The notes: a model not told the origin generated them from the sequence alone. A DNA stretch of 59,813 bases from Paraburkholderia sp. SG-MS1 (GCF_012275575.1 NZ_NPIH01000282.1:900-60712), one strand, 5' to 3'. Positions 41,847-51,667 are shown, counted from the stretch's first letter. Translations and numbers: made by a program.

Positions 41847-44800
41847 GTGAGCTTGCGGGCTCGCGGCAGCGGAAACGAGGGGCGCAGTGTGGGAACGTCA
41901 TTGAATGAAGAGCAGGGCGTGAAGGAGTCGGGCGATCCGCATGCCTCAATTGCCTCAATCGCCTCGAGCGCGTCGGACGAACGGCGCGTCGCCAGGCCGT
42001 TCATGGGCACCGCCGCCGTGATGCAAACGCTGGAGAGCGACTTGCGCCGGCATGTGCGCGGCGAAGTGCGTTTCGATCAGGGCTCCAAAGCGCTGTATGC
42101 ATCAGATGCATCGAACTATCGGCAGATTCCGCTCGCTGTCGTCGTGCCGAAGGATGTCGACGATCTGCTCGCCACACTCGCCGCGTGCCGCCGCAACGAC
42201 GTGCCGTTTCTCGCACGCGGCGGCGGCACGTCGCAAAACGGCCAATGCGTGAACGTCGCGGTCGTGGCCGACGCAAGCAAGTACGTCAACCGCGTCGTGT
42301 CGGTCGATCCCGTCGCGCGGGTGGCGATCGTCGAGCCGGGCGTGGTGTGCGATACGTTGCGCGATGCCGCCGAGCAGCACGGCCTCACGTTCGCCCCCGA
42401 TCCGGCGACGCACAGCCGCTGCACGCTCGGCGGCATGATCGCCAATAACTCGTGCGGCGCGCATTCGGTGATGGCCGGCAAGACCGTTGAAAACGTCGAG
42501 GCGCTGGAAATCGCCACCTTTGACGGCGCGCGCTTCTGGGTCGGCCCGACATCCGCTGACGAACTCGAACGCATCGTCGCGGCGGGCGGCCGTCAGGGCG
42601 AAATCTACGCCGCGCTCAAGCGCTTGCGCGACACGTACGCCGCGCAGATTCGCGCGAAATTTCCGCAGATCAAACGGCGCGTGTCGGGCTTCAATCTCGA
42701 TCAACTGCTGCCGGAAAACGGCTTTAACGTTGCGCGTGCGCTGGTCGGCACCGAGGGCACGTGCGCGGTGACGTTGCAGGCGAAAGTGCGGCTCGTGAAG
42801 AGTCCGGCGAAGCGCGTGATCGTCGTGGTCGGTTTCAGCGACATCTACACGGCGGCGGATGCCGTGCCGCATTTCATGCGCTGCGGGCCGATCGCGATCG
42901 AAGGACTCGACCGCGCGATCATTCGCGGGCTGCAGGCGCGCGGCTTGAAGAAGGACGAGATCGCATTGCTGCCGCCTGGCGACGCGTGGGTGGTGCTCGA
43001 ATTCGGCGCGGACACGCAGGACATGGTGCTGCGCGACGCGCAGGCGGCGGCCGCGTATTTCGCGTCGGGTGACGCGGGGCCGAACGTGTCGGCGCTGCTG
43101 GTCGAAGATCGCGCGTTGCAGGCGAAGGTGTGGTCGATCCGCGAGACGGGAGCATCGGCGGTGGCGTTGTCGGTCGATGCGGGCGCGCCCGATCCGGTGG
43201 TCGGCTGGGAAGATGCGGCGGTCGATCCGCTGCGCCTCGGCGATTATCTGCGCGCGTTCCAGGCGTTAGTGGATCGTTACGGCTATGAGACGAGTCTCTA
43301 CGGCCATTTCGGCGACGGCTGCGTGCACGCGCGCATCACCTTCGATCTGCGCAGCGCGCAAGGTGTGTCGACATGGCGCAAGTTTCTGCGCGAGGCGGCG
43401 GAACTGGTGGTGGAATTCGGTGGCTCGTTGTCGGGCGAACACGGCGACGGCCAGGCTAAAGCCGAGTTCTTGCCGATCATGTACGGCCCCGAACTGATGC
43501 AGGCCATGGAGCGGTTCAAGGCGATCTGGGACCCATCCAACCGTCTGAATCCGGGCAAGGTGGTGCACGCGTATCGCGCCGACGAAAACCTGCGCATGGG
43601 CCCGGCCTACAAACCGGTGACGCTGCGAACGAAGCTGACATTCGCCAGTCGGGAAGGGGACGGCTTGCAGCGCGAAATCGAGCGATGTATCGGCATGGGC
43701 AAGTGCCGCTCGCTCGACGGAGGCACCATGTGCCCGAGCTATCGTGCGACGCATGAGGAGAAATACTCGACGCGCGGCCGGGCGCATCTGTTCTGGGAGA
43801 TGCTGCAAGGCGAGGTGATCGCGGATGGCTGGCAAAGCCGCGAAGTGAAAGAAGCGCTCGACACGTGCCTCGCCTGCAAGGGCTGCAAGTCGGATTGCCC
43901 CACGCATACGGACATGGCTTCGTACAAGGCGGAATTTCTTTCGCATTACTACGAGAATAATCGGCGGCCGCGTCAGGCCTTGTTCATGGGACGGATCGGG
44001 GAATGGGCGCCGTGGGCGTCGCGCGTTGCACGTCTGACGAACTTCATGACGGCTGCGCCGGGTCTGTCTACGATCGGCAAATGGGTCGCCGGTGTGGCGC
44101 AAGCGCGCGCGTTGCCGCAGTTTGCCGCGACCACGTATCGACAGATCGCGCGGCGCGCTTCCCGACCTGCGCATGACGCGCGCGACGGCGCGAAGAAAGT
44201 CATCCTCTGGGTGGATACGTTCAACGATCATTTCACGCCAGAAATCGCGCAAGCCGCCGCCGATGTACTCGAGCAATTAGGCTGGCACGTCGTGCTGCCG
44301 AAGAACCGCCTGTGCTGTGGACGGCCGCTATACGACTTCGGCCTGCTCGAACGCGCCCGCGAACTGCTCACGCACATTCTCGACGACCTCGCAGACGATA
44401 TCGCCGCCGGCGTGCCGCTCGTCGGACTCGAACCGGGTTGTCTGTCGGTATTCAAGGACGAACTGCTGAAGCAACTCCCGGGTCATGCGTTGGCGAAGCA
44501 ACTGTCGGTGCAAACTTTTCTGTTCTCCGATTTCGTTGCGCGCCAGCCGTTCGACTGGCCGACGCTTGCCGCCGACGTGATCGTCCATGGGCATTGCCAC
44601 CAGAAGGCGCTGTTCGGCATGCAAGGCGATACCGTGTTGCTGAACAAGCTCGGTGTGAAATGGAAGCTGCTCGACACGGGATGCTGTGGCATGGCCGGAT
44701 CGTTCGGCTTCAACGCGGAGCATCACGCTTTGTCGCTGAAGATCGGCGAGGACAAGCTCTTTCCGGCAGTGCGTGAAGCGGCCGCGGCGAATCACGAGAC

Positions 44801-44915
44801 GATCGTGCTGACCAACGGCTTCAGTTGCCGTGAGCAGATCGACCAGGGGACGGGGCTCCACGCGCTGCATATTGCGCAACTCGCGCAGCGGGCGTTGGCG
44901 GCGCGCCTCGTGTGA
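41847..44915 (+). CDS. ydiJ: FAD/Fe-S D-2-hydroxyglutarate dehydrogenase (YdiJ-type)
   Basis: A 1022-residue fusion of a GlcD/vanillyl-oxidase-type FAD dehydrogenase and a GlcF-type iron-sulfur subunit, the architecture of E. coli YdiJ (1018 residues), which oxidises D-2-hydroxyglutarate. The FAD pocket appears as LARGGGTSQNGQCVNV and the substrate half as SLYGHFGDGCVHARITF and GSLSGEHGDGQAKAEF. Iron-sulfur cysteines occur in CIGMGKCR and CLACKGCKSDCP, and CCG-type motifs in NRLCCGRP and TGCCGMAGSFG. A GTG at 41847 with GGGAGA upstream is chosen. The first 52 residues are not family-like and ATG 42003 is an alternative. It probably delivers electrons to the quinone pool. Confidence 0.85.
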   Translation: MSLRARGSGNEGRSVGTSLNEEQGVKESGDPHASIASIASSASDERRVARPFMGTAAVMQTLESDLRRHVRGEVRFDQGSKALYASDASNYRQIPLAVVVPKDVDDLLATLAACRRNDVPFLARGGGTSQNGQCVNVAVVADASKYVNRVVSVDPVARVAIVEPGVVCDTLRDAAEQHGLTFAPDPATHSRCTLGGMIANNSCGAHSVMAGKTVENVEALEIATFDGARFWVGPTSADELERIVAAGGRQGEIYAALKRLRDTYAAQIRAKFPQIKRRVSGFNLDQLLPENGFNVARALVGTEGTCAVTLQAKVRLVKSPAKRVIVVVGFSDIYTAADAVPHFMRCGPIAIEGLDRAIIRGLQARGLKKDEIALLPPGDAWVVLEFGADTQDMVLRDAQAAAAYFASGDAGPNVSALLVEDRALQAKVWSIRETGASAVALSVDAGAPDPVVGWEDAAVDPLRLGDYLRAFQALVDRYGYETSLYGHFGDGCVHARITFDLRSAQGVSTWRKFLREAAELVVEFGGSLSGEHGDGQAKAEFLPIMYGPELMQAMERFKAIWDPSNRLNPGKVVHAYRADENLRMGPAYKPVTLRTKLTFASREGDGLQREIERCIGMGKCRSLDGGTMCPSYRATHEEKYSTRGRAHLFWEMLQGEVIADGWQSREVKEALDTCLACKGCKSDCPTHTDMASYKAEFLSHYYENNRRPRQALFMGRIGEWAPWASRVARLTNFMTAAPGLSTIGKWVAGVAQARALPQFAATTYRQIARRASRPAHDARDGAKKVILWVDTFNDHFTPEIAQAAADVLEQLGWHVVLPKNRLCCGRPLYDFGLLERARELLTHILDDLADDIAAGVPLVGLEPGCLSVFKDELLKQLPGHALAKQLSVQTFLFSDFVARQPFDWPTLAADVIVHGHCHQKALFGMQGDTVLLNKLGVKWKLLDTGCCGMAGSFGFNAEHHALSLKIGEDKLFPAVREAAAANHETIVLTNGFSCREQIDQGTGLHALHIAQLAQRALAARLV

Positions 44916-44964
44916 TTGGCAGCATACGCGCGCGAAGGCGCATCCAGGCTGCGCGTGCGCCGAC

Positions 44965-45597
44965 CTATTTCTTCGTCGATTCGATGGTGACCGGCGTTTG
45001 CGGGATGTCCGCGCTGGTCGCCATCCACAACACCTCGGCGTCTTCTTCGCTGGTGGACACCGCGGCGTGGCCGGTGCGGCTGTCGAAGTACAGACTGTCG
45101 CCAGCGTTCAGATGCGTCGGCGCGTAAAGCTCCGAATAGAGGCACACGCTGCCGCTGATCACGTACAGGAATTCCTCGCCTTCGTGGCGGCCCCAGTCGT
45201 CGAACGCGTCGAGCGTGTGCGCGGATATGCGGATGCGAAACGGCAGCATCGCTTTGTGCGCAAGGTCGGTTGCGAGCAACTCCATCTGATAGCCACGGTA
45301 CGCGTGGCGCTGTCCTTCGTTCTTACGGGTCAGCGCGCGGCGGCCGCTGGCGCTCACCTTCGGCGTGGAGCCGAACAGCTCGCCGATTTCGATCTTCAGC
45401 CCGAGGACGATTTTCTGCAGCACGTCGAAAGTGGGGGACATCAGGCCGTTTTCGACTTTGGAAAGTGTCGACCGGGAGACGCCGCACAGGCGGCTCGCGG
45501 TTTCCAGCGTCAGGTCCTGCGCCTGACGGGCGGCGCGTACGCGCCGGCCGAGGTCGGTGATTGACGGGTCGGCGGGTTTGCTGAGATGGGTGTCCAT
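44965..45597 (-). CDS. XRE-family regulator with cupin sensor
   Basis: A 210-residue two-domain regulator. The N-terminal helix-turn-helix spans LGRRVRAARQAQDLTLETAS and CGVSRSTLSKVENGLMSP. The C-terminal cupin is seen at HEGEEFLYVISGSVCLYSE and LNAGDSLYFDSRTGHA, with the histidine and glutamate positions of a metal-binding barrel. Such proteins usually control amino-acid, polyamine or choline metabolism genes. The effector is unknown. The start at 45597 gives MDTHLSKPADPSITDL. It is convergent with ydiJ, 49 bases away. Confidence 0.88.
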   Translation of the reverse strand: MDTHLSKPADPSITDLGRRVRAARQAQDLTLETASRLCGVSRSTLSKVENGLMSPTFDVLQKIVLGLKIEIGELFGSTPKVSASGRRALTRKNEGQRHAYRGYQMELLATDLAHKAMLPFRIRISAHTLDAFDDWGRHEGEEFLYVISGSVCLYSELYAPTHLNAGDSLYFDSRTGHAAVSTSEEDAEVLWMATSADIPQTPVTIESTKK

Positions 45598-45952
45598 GGG
45601 GCTGCTGCTTTTTCGGGTACGCGCTTCATGATGGCGGGCTGTGTTTCCGATAATAACATTGGCGTGAGATGCGGAATTGGCGGGGTGCGGCGATCGGCCC
45701 GGCGAGTGGTCGGGACACTTCGAGGGCTTGTGCAGCGGACCCTGCCGACGATGGGCGCGCAAGGGCATGGAGCGTTGCCAATGCACGCGCGCTTTTCTCA
45801 TCGGAAACCATAGGGGTTGTGCGGTAGATCTCGCGCTTCCCGGCCGCTTTGTCGGTATATCGATCGAAGCGCCGGTAGCGCGATCAGGCACTGGACAGCG
45901 GAAGGGGCTTGCAGTTATCGGCTTGGCTCGACAAAGACTCGTCTACCAGACT
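45598..45952. other. Gene-free region before the XRE-cupin gene
   Basis: This 355-base space holds no recognisable gene. A TATTAT -10-like hexamer on the minus strand (45650-45655) lies 53 bases before the regulator's start but has no clear -35 partner. Nothing else stands out. Confidence 0.4.
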
Positions 45953-46777
45953 TCAAGCCCCTTTGGTGAACAGCTCGTTGAGTTGCGCGCCGGAGGCTGC
46001 ACCGGCAAAGCCGTCGAAGCGGCCGTCGGTCAACGCTTGCGCGGCGCGCATGAAGCCGCCCCATGCCGCGCGGGCCAGTGCGCCGCCGACGCTGATGCGC
46101 CGCACGCCGAGCGCCGCTACGTCGTGCAGCGTGAAGTCCGAAGTCGAGCCGATCAGCAGGTTGACGGGTTTCGGCGCCACGGCGGCGACCACCGCCTCGA
46201 TCTGCTCGCGCGTCTGAATGCCCGGTGCGTACAGGCAATCGGCGCCGGCCGCGGCATAGGCCTTGAGACGCGCAATTGCGTCGTCGAGGTCGGGCTTGCC
46301 GGCGAAGAAGTTCTCTGCGCGGCCGATCAGCAAGGTATCGCCGCCCGTTTCGTCGATCGCGCGCCGGGCCGCGCTGATTCGCTGAACCGCGACGTCGATC
46401 GGGAACAGCGCGGCGGCAGGATCGCCCGTCGAGTCTTCGATGGACAGGCCGGCCACGCCGGTCTCGACGGCCAGCCTGACGCTTTCGGCGACCTCAGCGG
46501 GATCTCGGCCAAAGCCATTCTCGAAGTCCGCGTTGACTGGCAGATCTGTCGCTTCGACGATCTCGCGCAAGTGCGCGAGGACCGCCTCGCGTGGCAGGGT
46601 ATTGTCGGCATGCCCGGTGGACCACGCAAAACCGGAACTCGTGGTGGCGAGCGCCTGAAAGCCCAGCGTTTGCAGATAGCGGGCGCTACCCGCATCCCAC
46701 GGATTGGGCAGCACGAAGCAGCCGGACGTATGCAGGGCGCGAAAGGCGGCGCGTTTCTCGGCAATGGTGCGGGGCAT
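45953..46777 (-). CDS. Isocitrate lyase/PEP mutase family enzyme
   Basis: A 274-residue TIM-barrel enzyme of the isocitrate lyase/phosphoenolpyruvate mutase superfamily. It begins MPRTIAEKRAAFRALHTSG, with the conserved FVLPNPWDAGSARYL loop and the magnesium-binding region LPVNADFENGFG and GLSIEDSTGD. The KKCGH loop of true isocitrate lyases is absent. Members cleave or form C-C or P-C bonds of small oxoacids (methylisocitrate lyase-like, 2,3-dimethylmalate lyase-like, oxaloacetase-like); the reaction here is not determinable. GGAG precedes the ATG at 46777. Confidence 0.85.
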   Translation of the reverse strand: MPRTIAEKRAAFRALHTSGCFVLPNPWDAGSARYLQTLGFQALATTSSGFAWSTGHADNTLPREAVLAHLREIVEATDLPVNADFENGFGRDPAEVAESVRLAVETGVAGLSIEDSTGDPAAALFPIDVAVQRISAARRAIDETGGDTLLIGRAENFFAGKPDLDDAIARLKAYAAAGADCLYAPGIQTREQIEAVVAAVAPKPVNLLIGSTSDFTLHDVAALGVRRISVGGALARAAWGGFMRAAQALTDGRFDGFAGAASGAQLNELFTKGA

Positions 46778-47269
46778 GTGAGTCTCCAGAAAAACGGGAA
46801 GCCGCAGCTCCCGTATCGATCGGGCAACGTCGGGATTGACCACTGGGAAAGTTTATTATTGTGCGCTCGACTTGACGAAGTCGACGACGTTCGCATTACC
46901 GAGTCCCGCTGTGCGGACTTATTTGCAGCCTGGACCTTTGTGGACATTGTGGCGCGCGTTTGCCTCAGTGCTCAGGCAAATGCTATCGCTGTCACGGTTC
47001 GCGGATGATAGGCGCGACTGAAGAACAGGGGAGACTAACGAGTGAAGTAGAGCGGCACGCCCGTATTCGCGGGCATAGCAGAGGACGAGGCTACATTGCC
47101 GGATCTGGCGACGCGGCAACACGCAAGCAATGAACAGGTGACGAAATAACGGGTCACGAAGCGCGCTTTCACTCCATTCCCCGCGCGATACACAAGAAAC
47201 ACGCAAGCGGATCATGCGTTGAAAAACATGACCCGCTAAGCACAGCGAACGAGGAGCCGCAATGCTCGA
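46778..47269. other. Gene-free region, 490 bases
   Basis: No coding frame is convincing here. A 7-bp hairpin, TTTGCCT/AGGCAAA, is centred near 46978 without a T-run. The rest shows no repeat, promoter or terminator that I can support. Confidence 0.4.
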
Positions 47270-47560
47270 TCATTGCCCGGCATTCCCACCTGCTTGCGAC
47301 GACCCCGTCGCCGTCGTCCCATAGCCGGTCGTATCGGCCTGAGCCGTCGCATTCTGCGCGGCCACACGCGCTTCTGCCGCCTGAATGTCGGCGGGATAGC
47401 TGGAGTCGGTGGACTTGCCCGGCTGGTATCCCGCCTGCTCGATCTGCTTGAGTTGTGCCTTGACCTCTGCGCGCGTGAGCGGCTGCTCGGATTGAGCGAA
47501 CGAGGCTGCCGGCGAAGCAAGGACAACTAACACCGCTACAGCCTTGACTAGCGATTTCAT
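47270..47560 (-). CDS. DUF4148 family secreted protein
   Basis: A 96-residue protein with a signal peptide (MKSLVKAVAVLVVLASPAAS, cleaved near SFAQS). It has the DUF4148 core LTRAEVKAQLKQIEQAGYQP, followed by a Gly/Thr/Ala-rich tail. The family is abundant in Burkholderia, with many paralogues per genome and no known function. A periplasmic location is expected. GGAGG lies shortly before the ATG at 47560. The gene appears monocistronic. Confidence 0.85.
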   Translation of the reverse strand: MKSLVKAVAVLVVLASPAASFAQSEQPLTRAEVKAQLKQIEQAGYQPGKSTDSSYPADIQAAEARVAAQNATAQADTTGYGTTATGSSQAGGNAGQ

Positions 47561-47725
47561 GATGCTTCCCTCCGGGACTGTTTATCCGGCACCGAGATTT
47601 CGGCACCATTGACGGAGTCTAGGAAGCGATTAATCCAACGGAAACCACCAGGGCGTTAATTCAGTATTGCATCAAACAATAAGTCGGGGCGCTGTAATGT
47701 CCCGTGTAAGAAGCGAGAAAACCCA

Positions 47726-48811
47726 TCACACGCCCTTGCGCACTTCGACCCGATAAGCGGTCACTTGCCTGTAAGTATGGCCGGGCCGCACGATCACCTC
47801 GTCCTGGCGGGCCATATTGACCTGGTTCGGAAAGCCGCCTGCTTCGAGACACAGTCCCGCATGACGTTGATACCTGACACCACCGCGTCCCACGTCGCCA
47901 TTCAGAAAGTTGCCGGTATAGAACTGTAAGCCGCGCTGATCGGTCGAGACGGTCAATTCCCGTCCGCTGCCAGGGTCGTACGCGCAGGCTACCTGACGCA
48001 GCGGCGGCGCGCCGTCGCTCGTACCGGCGCCGGATGCATCGCGCAGCACGTAGCAATGATCGAAGCCGCCGGCCCTCGCGAGTTGCGTGTGCGGCCAGTC
48101 GAGGCGGCCGCCGATCGGCGCGCTTTGCCGGAAGTCGAAGGCATTGCCCGCGACCTCGGCGAGCTTGCACGGGATCATCCCGGCATCGACTTCGAAGAAC
48201 TGCTCGGCGTCGATCGACAACACGTGGCCGCGAATGTCCGTCCCCGGTTTGCCCGTCAGATTGAAGTACGGATGACTCGTCAGATTGAGCGGCGTGGGCG
48301 CGTCCGTGATCGCTTCGTACGCGATGGTCAGCGTGCCGTCGTCGTCGAGCGAATAGCGCACTTGCGTCGTGACGTTGCCCGGAAAACCGGCATCGCCTTC
48401 CGGCGACTCCAGGCGCATCAGCAACGCGCCGTTGTCTTCGCTCACGTCCCACAGCGCGCGATGAAAACCCACGCTGCCGCCATGCAGCAGGTTCGCGCCT
48501 TCGTTGCGGTCGAGCGTGTACTCGATACCGTCGAGCGTGAAACGCGCATCGGCAATGCGGTTCGCCCAGCGGCCAATCAGGCCGCCCATGTACGTCGTGG
48601 CTGCGACGTATTCGGCGGGGGTGTCGTGGCCGAGCAGAATATCGCCGAGACGTCCGGCGCGATCCGGTGCATGCCAGGAGACCAGCGTCGCGCCAAGGTC
48701 GCTGATGGCGACTTTCATACCGTGCGCATTACGCAGCGTATAAAGCCGGACCCGATCGCCGCCCAGCAGGGTGCCCCATGGCTCGGAAGAAAGTTGTGCG
48801 ATGCTGATCAT
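47726..48811 (-). CDS. galM: Aldose 1-epimerase (mutarotase)
   Basis: Interconverts alpha and beta anomers of aldoses, here most likely D-xylose. The 361-residue beta-sandwich protein has NLLHGGSVGFHRALWDV with the substrate-binding histidine, NLTSHPYFNLTG with the catalytic His, and the C-terminal CLEAGGFPNQVN with the catalytic Glu. It lies directly downstream of xylR on the same strand, so the two are probably cotranscribed. ATG 48811 is preferred; ATG 48841, two bases after the xylR stop, would add ten residues and is also possible. Neither has a clear ribosome-binding sequence. Confidence 0.88.
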   Translation of the reverse strand: MISIAQLSSEPWGTLLGGDRVRLYTLRNAHGMKVAISDLGATLVSWHAPDRAGRLGDILLGHDTPAEYVAATTYMGGLIGRWANRIADARFTLDGIEYTLDRNEGANLLHGGSVGFHRALWDVSEDNGALLMRLESPEGDAGFPGNVTTQVRYSLDDDGTLTIAYEAITDAPTPLNLTSHPYFNLTGKPGTDIRGHVLSIDAEQFFEVDAGMIPCKLAEVAGNAFDFRQSAPIGGRLDWPHTQLARAGGFDHCYVLRDASGAGTSDGAPPLRQVACAYDPGSGRELTVSTDQRGLQFYTGNFLNGDVGRGGVRYQRHAGLCLEAGGFPNQVNMARQDEVIVRPGHTYRQVTAYRVEVRKGV

Positions 48812-48843
48812 GGCGTCAGTGGAAGGAAAGAGTAAAGGCATGC

Positions 48844-50094
48844 TCAGCCGGGCGCGGCCGTCGAATTCGCGCGCTCCTGATATTCGCGCGGCGTACAGCC
48901 GAGTTCACGACGAAATACCGCATACATGTATTGCAGCGACGTGAAGCCGCAACGAATCGCCACTTCCGCGCTGGACGCATCGCGCTTGGCCAGCAGCGCC
49001 TTCGCGACATCGAGCTTATGGCGCAGGATTTCCTGATGTACGGTGCACTGGCGTTCGCGCCGGAAGTACTCTTCGAGCGACGAGCGCGACACGCCCACAT
49101 AGTCGGCCACCTGTTCGGTGCGAATCCCCTGGCATGCGTACTGACGGATGAAGTGCCGCGCGCGCATCACGTACGGACTCGCGAGCGGCTGATGCCCCGT
49201 CGATTCGAGCACGTTGATGCCGACCGGCGGCACGAGAATGCGCCGCCCCGGAAAACGCGCGCCGTGCAGCATCTGATGCAACAGGTGCGCGGCGGTGCGC
49301 CCCATTTCTTCGGTGCCCTGAATCACGGACGAGAGTGGAATACGTGTCAACGTGCGCGTCAGCGGATCGTTGTCGATGCCGATGATCGCCACTTCCTCGG
49401 GCACCGGAATGCCCGCGATCAGACACGCTTGCAGCAGATGCCGCGCCCGCGCATCGGTCACGGCGATGATGCCGACCGGTTTCGGCAGTTGCCGCAGCCA
49501 AGCGGTGAGTTGCTCGGTCGCCTGGTTCCACGACGGCGCGCTGGTCGACAGGCCGCGATAGACCTCGCTGTCGATCTGTGCGGCGCTGCGTCCGTCGGCG
49601 TGGCGCAAATGGGCGAACGCGCGTTCACGCTGCTGCGCCCAGCGGTTTTCCTGGGCCTGCGGCAGGCTGTACAACGCGAAGTGTTCGAGGCCCGAGCCGA
49701 TCAAATGCGTATAGGCGAGCGACACGAGCTTGCTGTTGTCGGTCGCGATATAGGGTAAGTCCGGAGGGTAATGCGCCGGATCTTCGAACGACGAGCCGAC
49801 CGCGACCACCGGCAGCGGACAGTCGCGCAGCGCTTCACCCACGGCGGGGTCGTCGAAGTCGGCGATGATGCCGTCGCCGTCAAAGCGTTCGATGCCGGTC
49901 AGCCGGCAGCGAAAATCTTCTTCGAGGAAGAGATCCCACGCGACCCGCGTTGACAGCAGATAGTTGCCGATACCGGTGATGATCTCGCGATCGTAGACCT
50001 TGTTCGCGTTGAACAGCAGCGCGATCCGATGGGACGTCTGTGGTGTTGGCGGACGGGGCATGGCGGTGAATGGCGCGCGGATCGTCGAACCCAC
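48844..50094 (-). CDS. xylR: Xylose operon regulator XylR (AraC family)
   Basis: Activates xylose genes in response to D-xylose. The 416-residue protein combines a LacI/periplasmic-binding-type sensor domain (IALLFNANKVYDREIITGIG, then IIGIDNDPLTRTL) with a C-terminal AraC DNA-binding domain. The latter includes EQVADYVGVSRSSLEEYFRR and AEVAIRCGFTSLQYMYAVFR. This matches E. coli XylR (392 residues). The GTG at 50094 has AGGAG nine bases upstream and is chosen; ATG 50061 would remove 11 residues. It is divergent from xylA, with a direct repeat in the shared region. Confidence 0.92.
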   Translation of the reverse strand: MGSTIRAPFTAMPRPPTPQTSHRIALLFNANKVYDREIITGIGNYLLSTRVAWDLFLEEDFRCRLTGIERFDGDGIIADFDDPAVGEALRDCPLPVVAVGSSFEDPAHYPPDLPYIATDNSKLVSLAYTHLIGSGLEHFALYSLPQAQENRWAQQRERAFAHLRHADGRSAAQIDSEVYRGLSTSAPSWNQATEQLTAWLRQLPKPVGIIAVTDARARHLLQACLIAGIPVPEEVAIIGIDNDPLTRTLTRIPLSSVIQGTEEMGRTAAHLLHQMLHGARFPGRRILVPPVGINVLESTGHQPLASPYVMRARHFIRQYACQGIRTEQVADYVGVSRSSLEEYFRRERQCTVHQEILRHKLDVAKALLAKRDASSAEVAIRCGFTSLQYMYAVFRRELGCTPREYQERANSTAAPG

Positions 50095-50233
50095 GGCCTT
50101 TGTCTCCTGTTTAGCGGGCGCTTGAGTGTGCACTAAAGGCGGCGCCGTTTTTAAGCGTCCGGTTATTCTAGGCCGCGAATCGTGCGCCGGTGCGAAACAA
50201 ACGCGCGGGCGGTAAGAAACATCAAGCGCGCTG

Positions 50234-50249
50234 CGCAATTTCGCAATTG
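50234..50249. promoter_or_regulatory. Direct repeat between xylR and xylA
   Basis: CGCAATT occurs twice in direct orientation (50234-50240 and 50242-50248), separated by one T. AraC-family activators bind direct repeats, so this is a candidate XylR site about 100 bases upstream of xylA. Confidence 0.35.
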
Positions 50250-50344
50250 CCGATGTATCGCGCACGCGGCAGCATGGCGTCACCCTGGTCGACCGGCATG
50301 GCGGCGGTGACGGGTTGCGGTGCAACATACAACTGGAGACGCCG

Positions 50345-51667
50345 ATGTCTTACTTCGAACACATCCCCGAGATCCGCTATGAAGGGCCGCAATCGGACAA
50401 CCCCCTTGCATACCGCCATTACGACAAGAGCAAACGCGTACTCGGCAAGACGCTCGAAGAACATCTGCGCCTCGCGGTGTGCTACTGGCATACCTTCGTC
50501 TGGCCCGGCGTCGACATTTTCGGGCAGGGGACCTTCAGGCGTCCGTGGCAGCAAGCCGGCGACGCAATGGAGCGCGCGCTGCAAAAAGCCGACGCCGCGT
50601 TCGAGTTCTTCTCCAGGCTCGGCACGCCCTACTACACGTTTCACGATACCGACGTCGCGCCCGAGGGGGCGAGTCTGAAGGAATACAGCGAGAACTTCCA
50701 GCGCGTCACCGACTATCTGGCGCGCAAGCAGCAGGATACCGGCATCAAACTGCTGTGGGGCACGGCTAATCTGTTCTCGCATCCACGTTACGCGGCGGGC
50801 GCGGCGACGAGCCCCGACCCGGACATCTTCGCGTTTGCCGCGACCCAGGTGCGCCACGCGCTCGACGCCACGCAACGGCTCGGCGGTGAGAACTATGTAC
50901 TGTGGGGTGGCCGCGAAGGCTACGACACGCTGCTCAATACCGACCTCGTGCGCGAACGCGAACAACTCGCGCGCTTCCTGCGCATGGTGGTCGAACATGC
51001 GCGCAAGATCGGCTTCAAGGGTTCGCTGCTGATCGAGCCGAAGCCGCAGGAGCCAACCAAGCATCAATACGATTACGACGTCGCGACCGTGCATGGTTTC
51101 CTGCTGCAATACGGACTGGAAAAGGACATTCGCGTGAACATCGAGGCCAATCACGCGACGCTCGCGGGCCATTCGTTTCATCACGAGATCGCGACCGCTT
51201 ACGCGCTCGGTATTTTCGGCAGCGTCGATGCGAATCGCGGCGATCCGCAAAACGGCTGGGATACCGATCAGTTTCCGAATAGCGTCGAAGAACTGACACT
51301 CGCGTTCTACGAGATTCTCCGGCATGGCGGCTTTACGACCGGCGGCATGAACTTCGATTCGAAAGTGCGGCGCCAAAGCGTCGATCCGGAAGATCTGTTC
51401 TACGGCCACATCGGTGCGATCGACAATCTCGCGCTCGCCGTCGAGCGTGCGGCGGTGCTGGTCGAAAACGATCGGCTTGAACAGTTCAAGCGGCAGCGCT
51501 ACGCGGGCTGGGATGCGGAACTCGGCCGCAAGATTCTCTCGGGCGACTATTCCCTGGCGACGTTGGCCACGGATGCGCTGGCGCGCGACCTCAACCCGCG
51601 GCACGCGAGCGGTCAGCAGGAGCGAATGGAAAACATCGTAAATCAGGCGATTCATAGCGGACGCTGA
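50345..51667 (+). CDS. xylA: D-xylose isomerase
   Basis: Converts D-xylose to D-xylulose. The 440-residue TIM-barrel enzyme shows the catalytic VCYWHTFVWPGVDIFG region, the GGREGYDTLLNTD loop, the metal-binding glutamate in LLIEPKPQEPTKHQYDYD, and NIEANHATLAGHSFHHEI with the metal-binding histidine. The MNFDSKVRRQS segment further downstream is also present. Length equals the long class II xylose isomerases. TGGAG precedes the ATG at 50345. It is divergent from xylR and upstream of the xylFGH importer. Confidence 0.95.
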   Translation: MSYFEHIPEIRYEGPQSDNPLAYRHYDKSKRVLGKTLEEHLRLAVCYWHTFVWPGVDIFGQGTFRRPWQQAGDAMERALQKADAAFEFFSRLGTPYYTFHDTDVAPEGASLKEYSENFQRVTDYLARKQQDTGIKLLWGTANLFSHPRYAAGAATSPDPDIFAFAATQVRHALDATQRLGGENYVLWGGREGYDTLLNTDLVREREQLARFLRMVVEHARKIGFKGSLLIEPKPQEPTKHQYDYDVATVHGFLLQYGLEKDIRVNIEANHATLAGHSFHHEIATAYALGIFGSVDANRGDPQNGWDTDQFPNSVEELTLAFYEILRHGGFTTGGMNFDSKVRRQSVDPEDLFYGHIGAIDNLALAVERAAVLVENDRLEQFKRQRYAGWDAELGRKILSGDYSLATLATDALARDLNPRHASGQQERMENIVNQAIHSGR

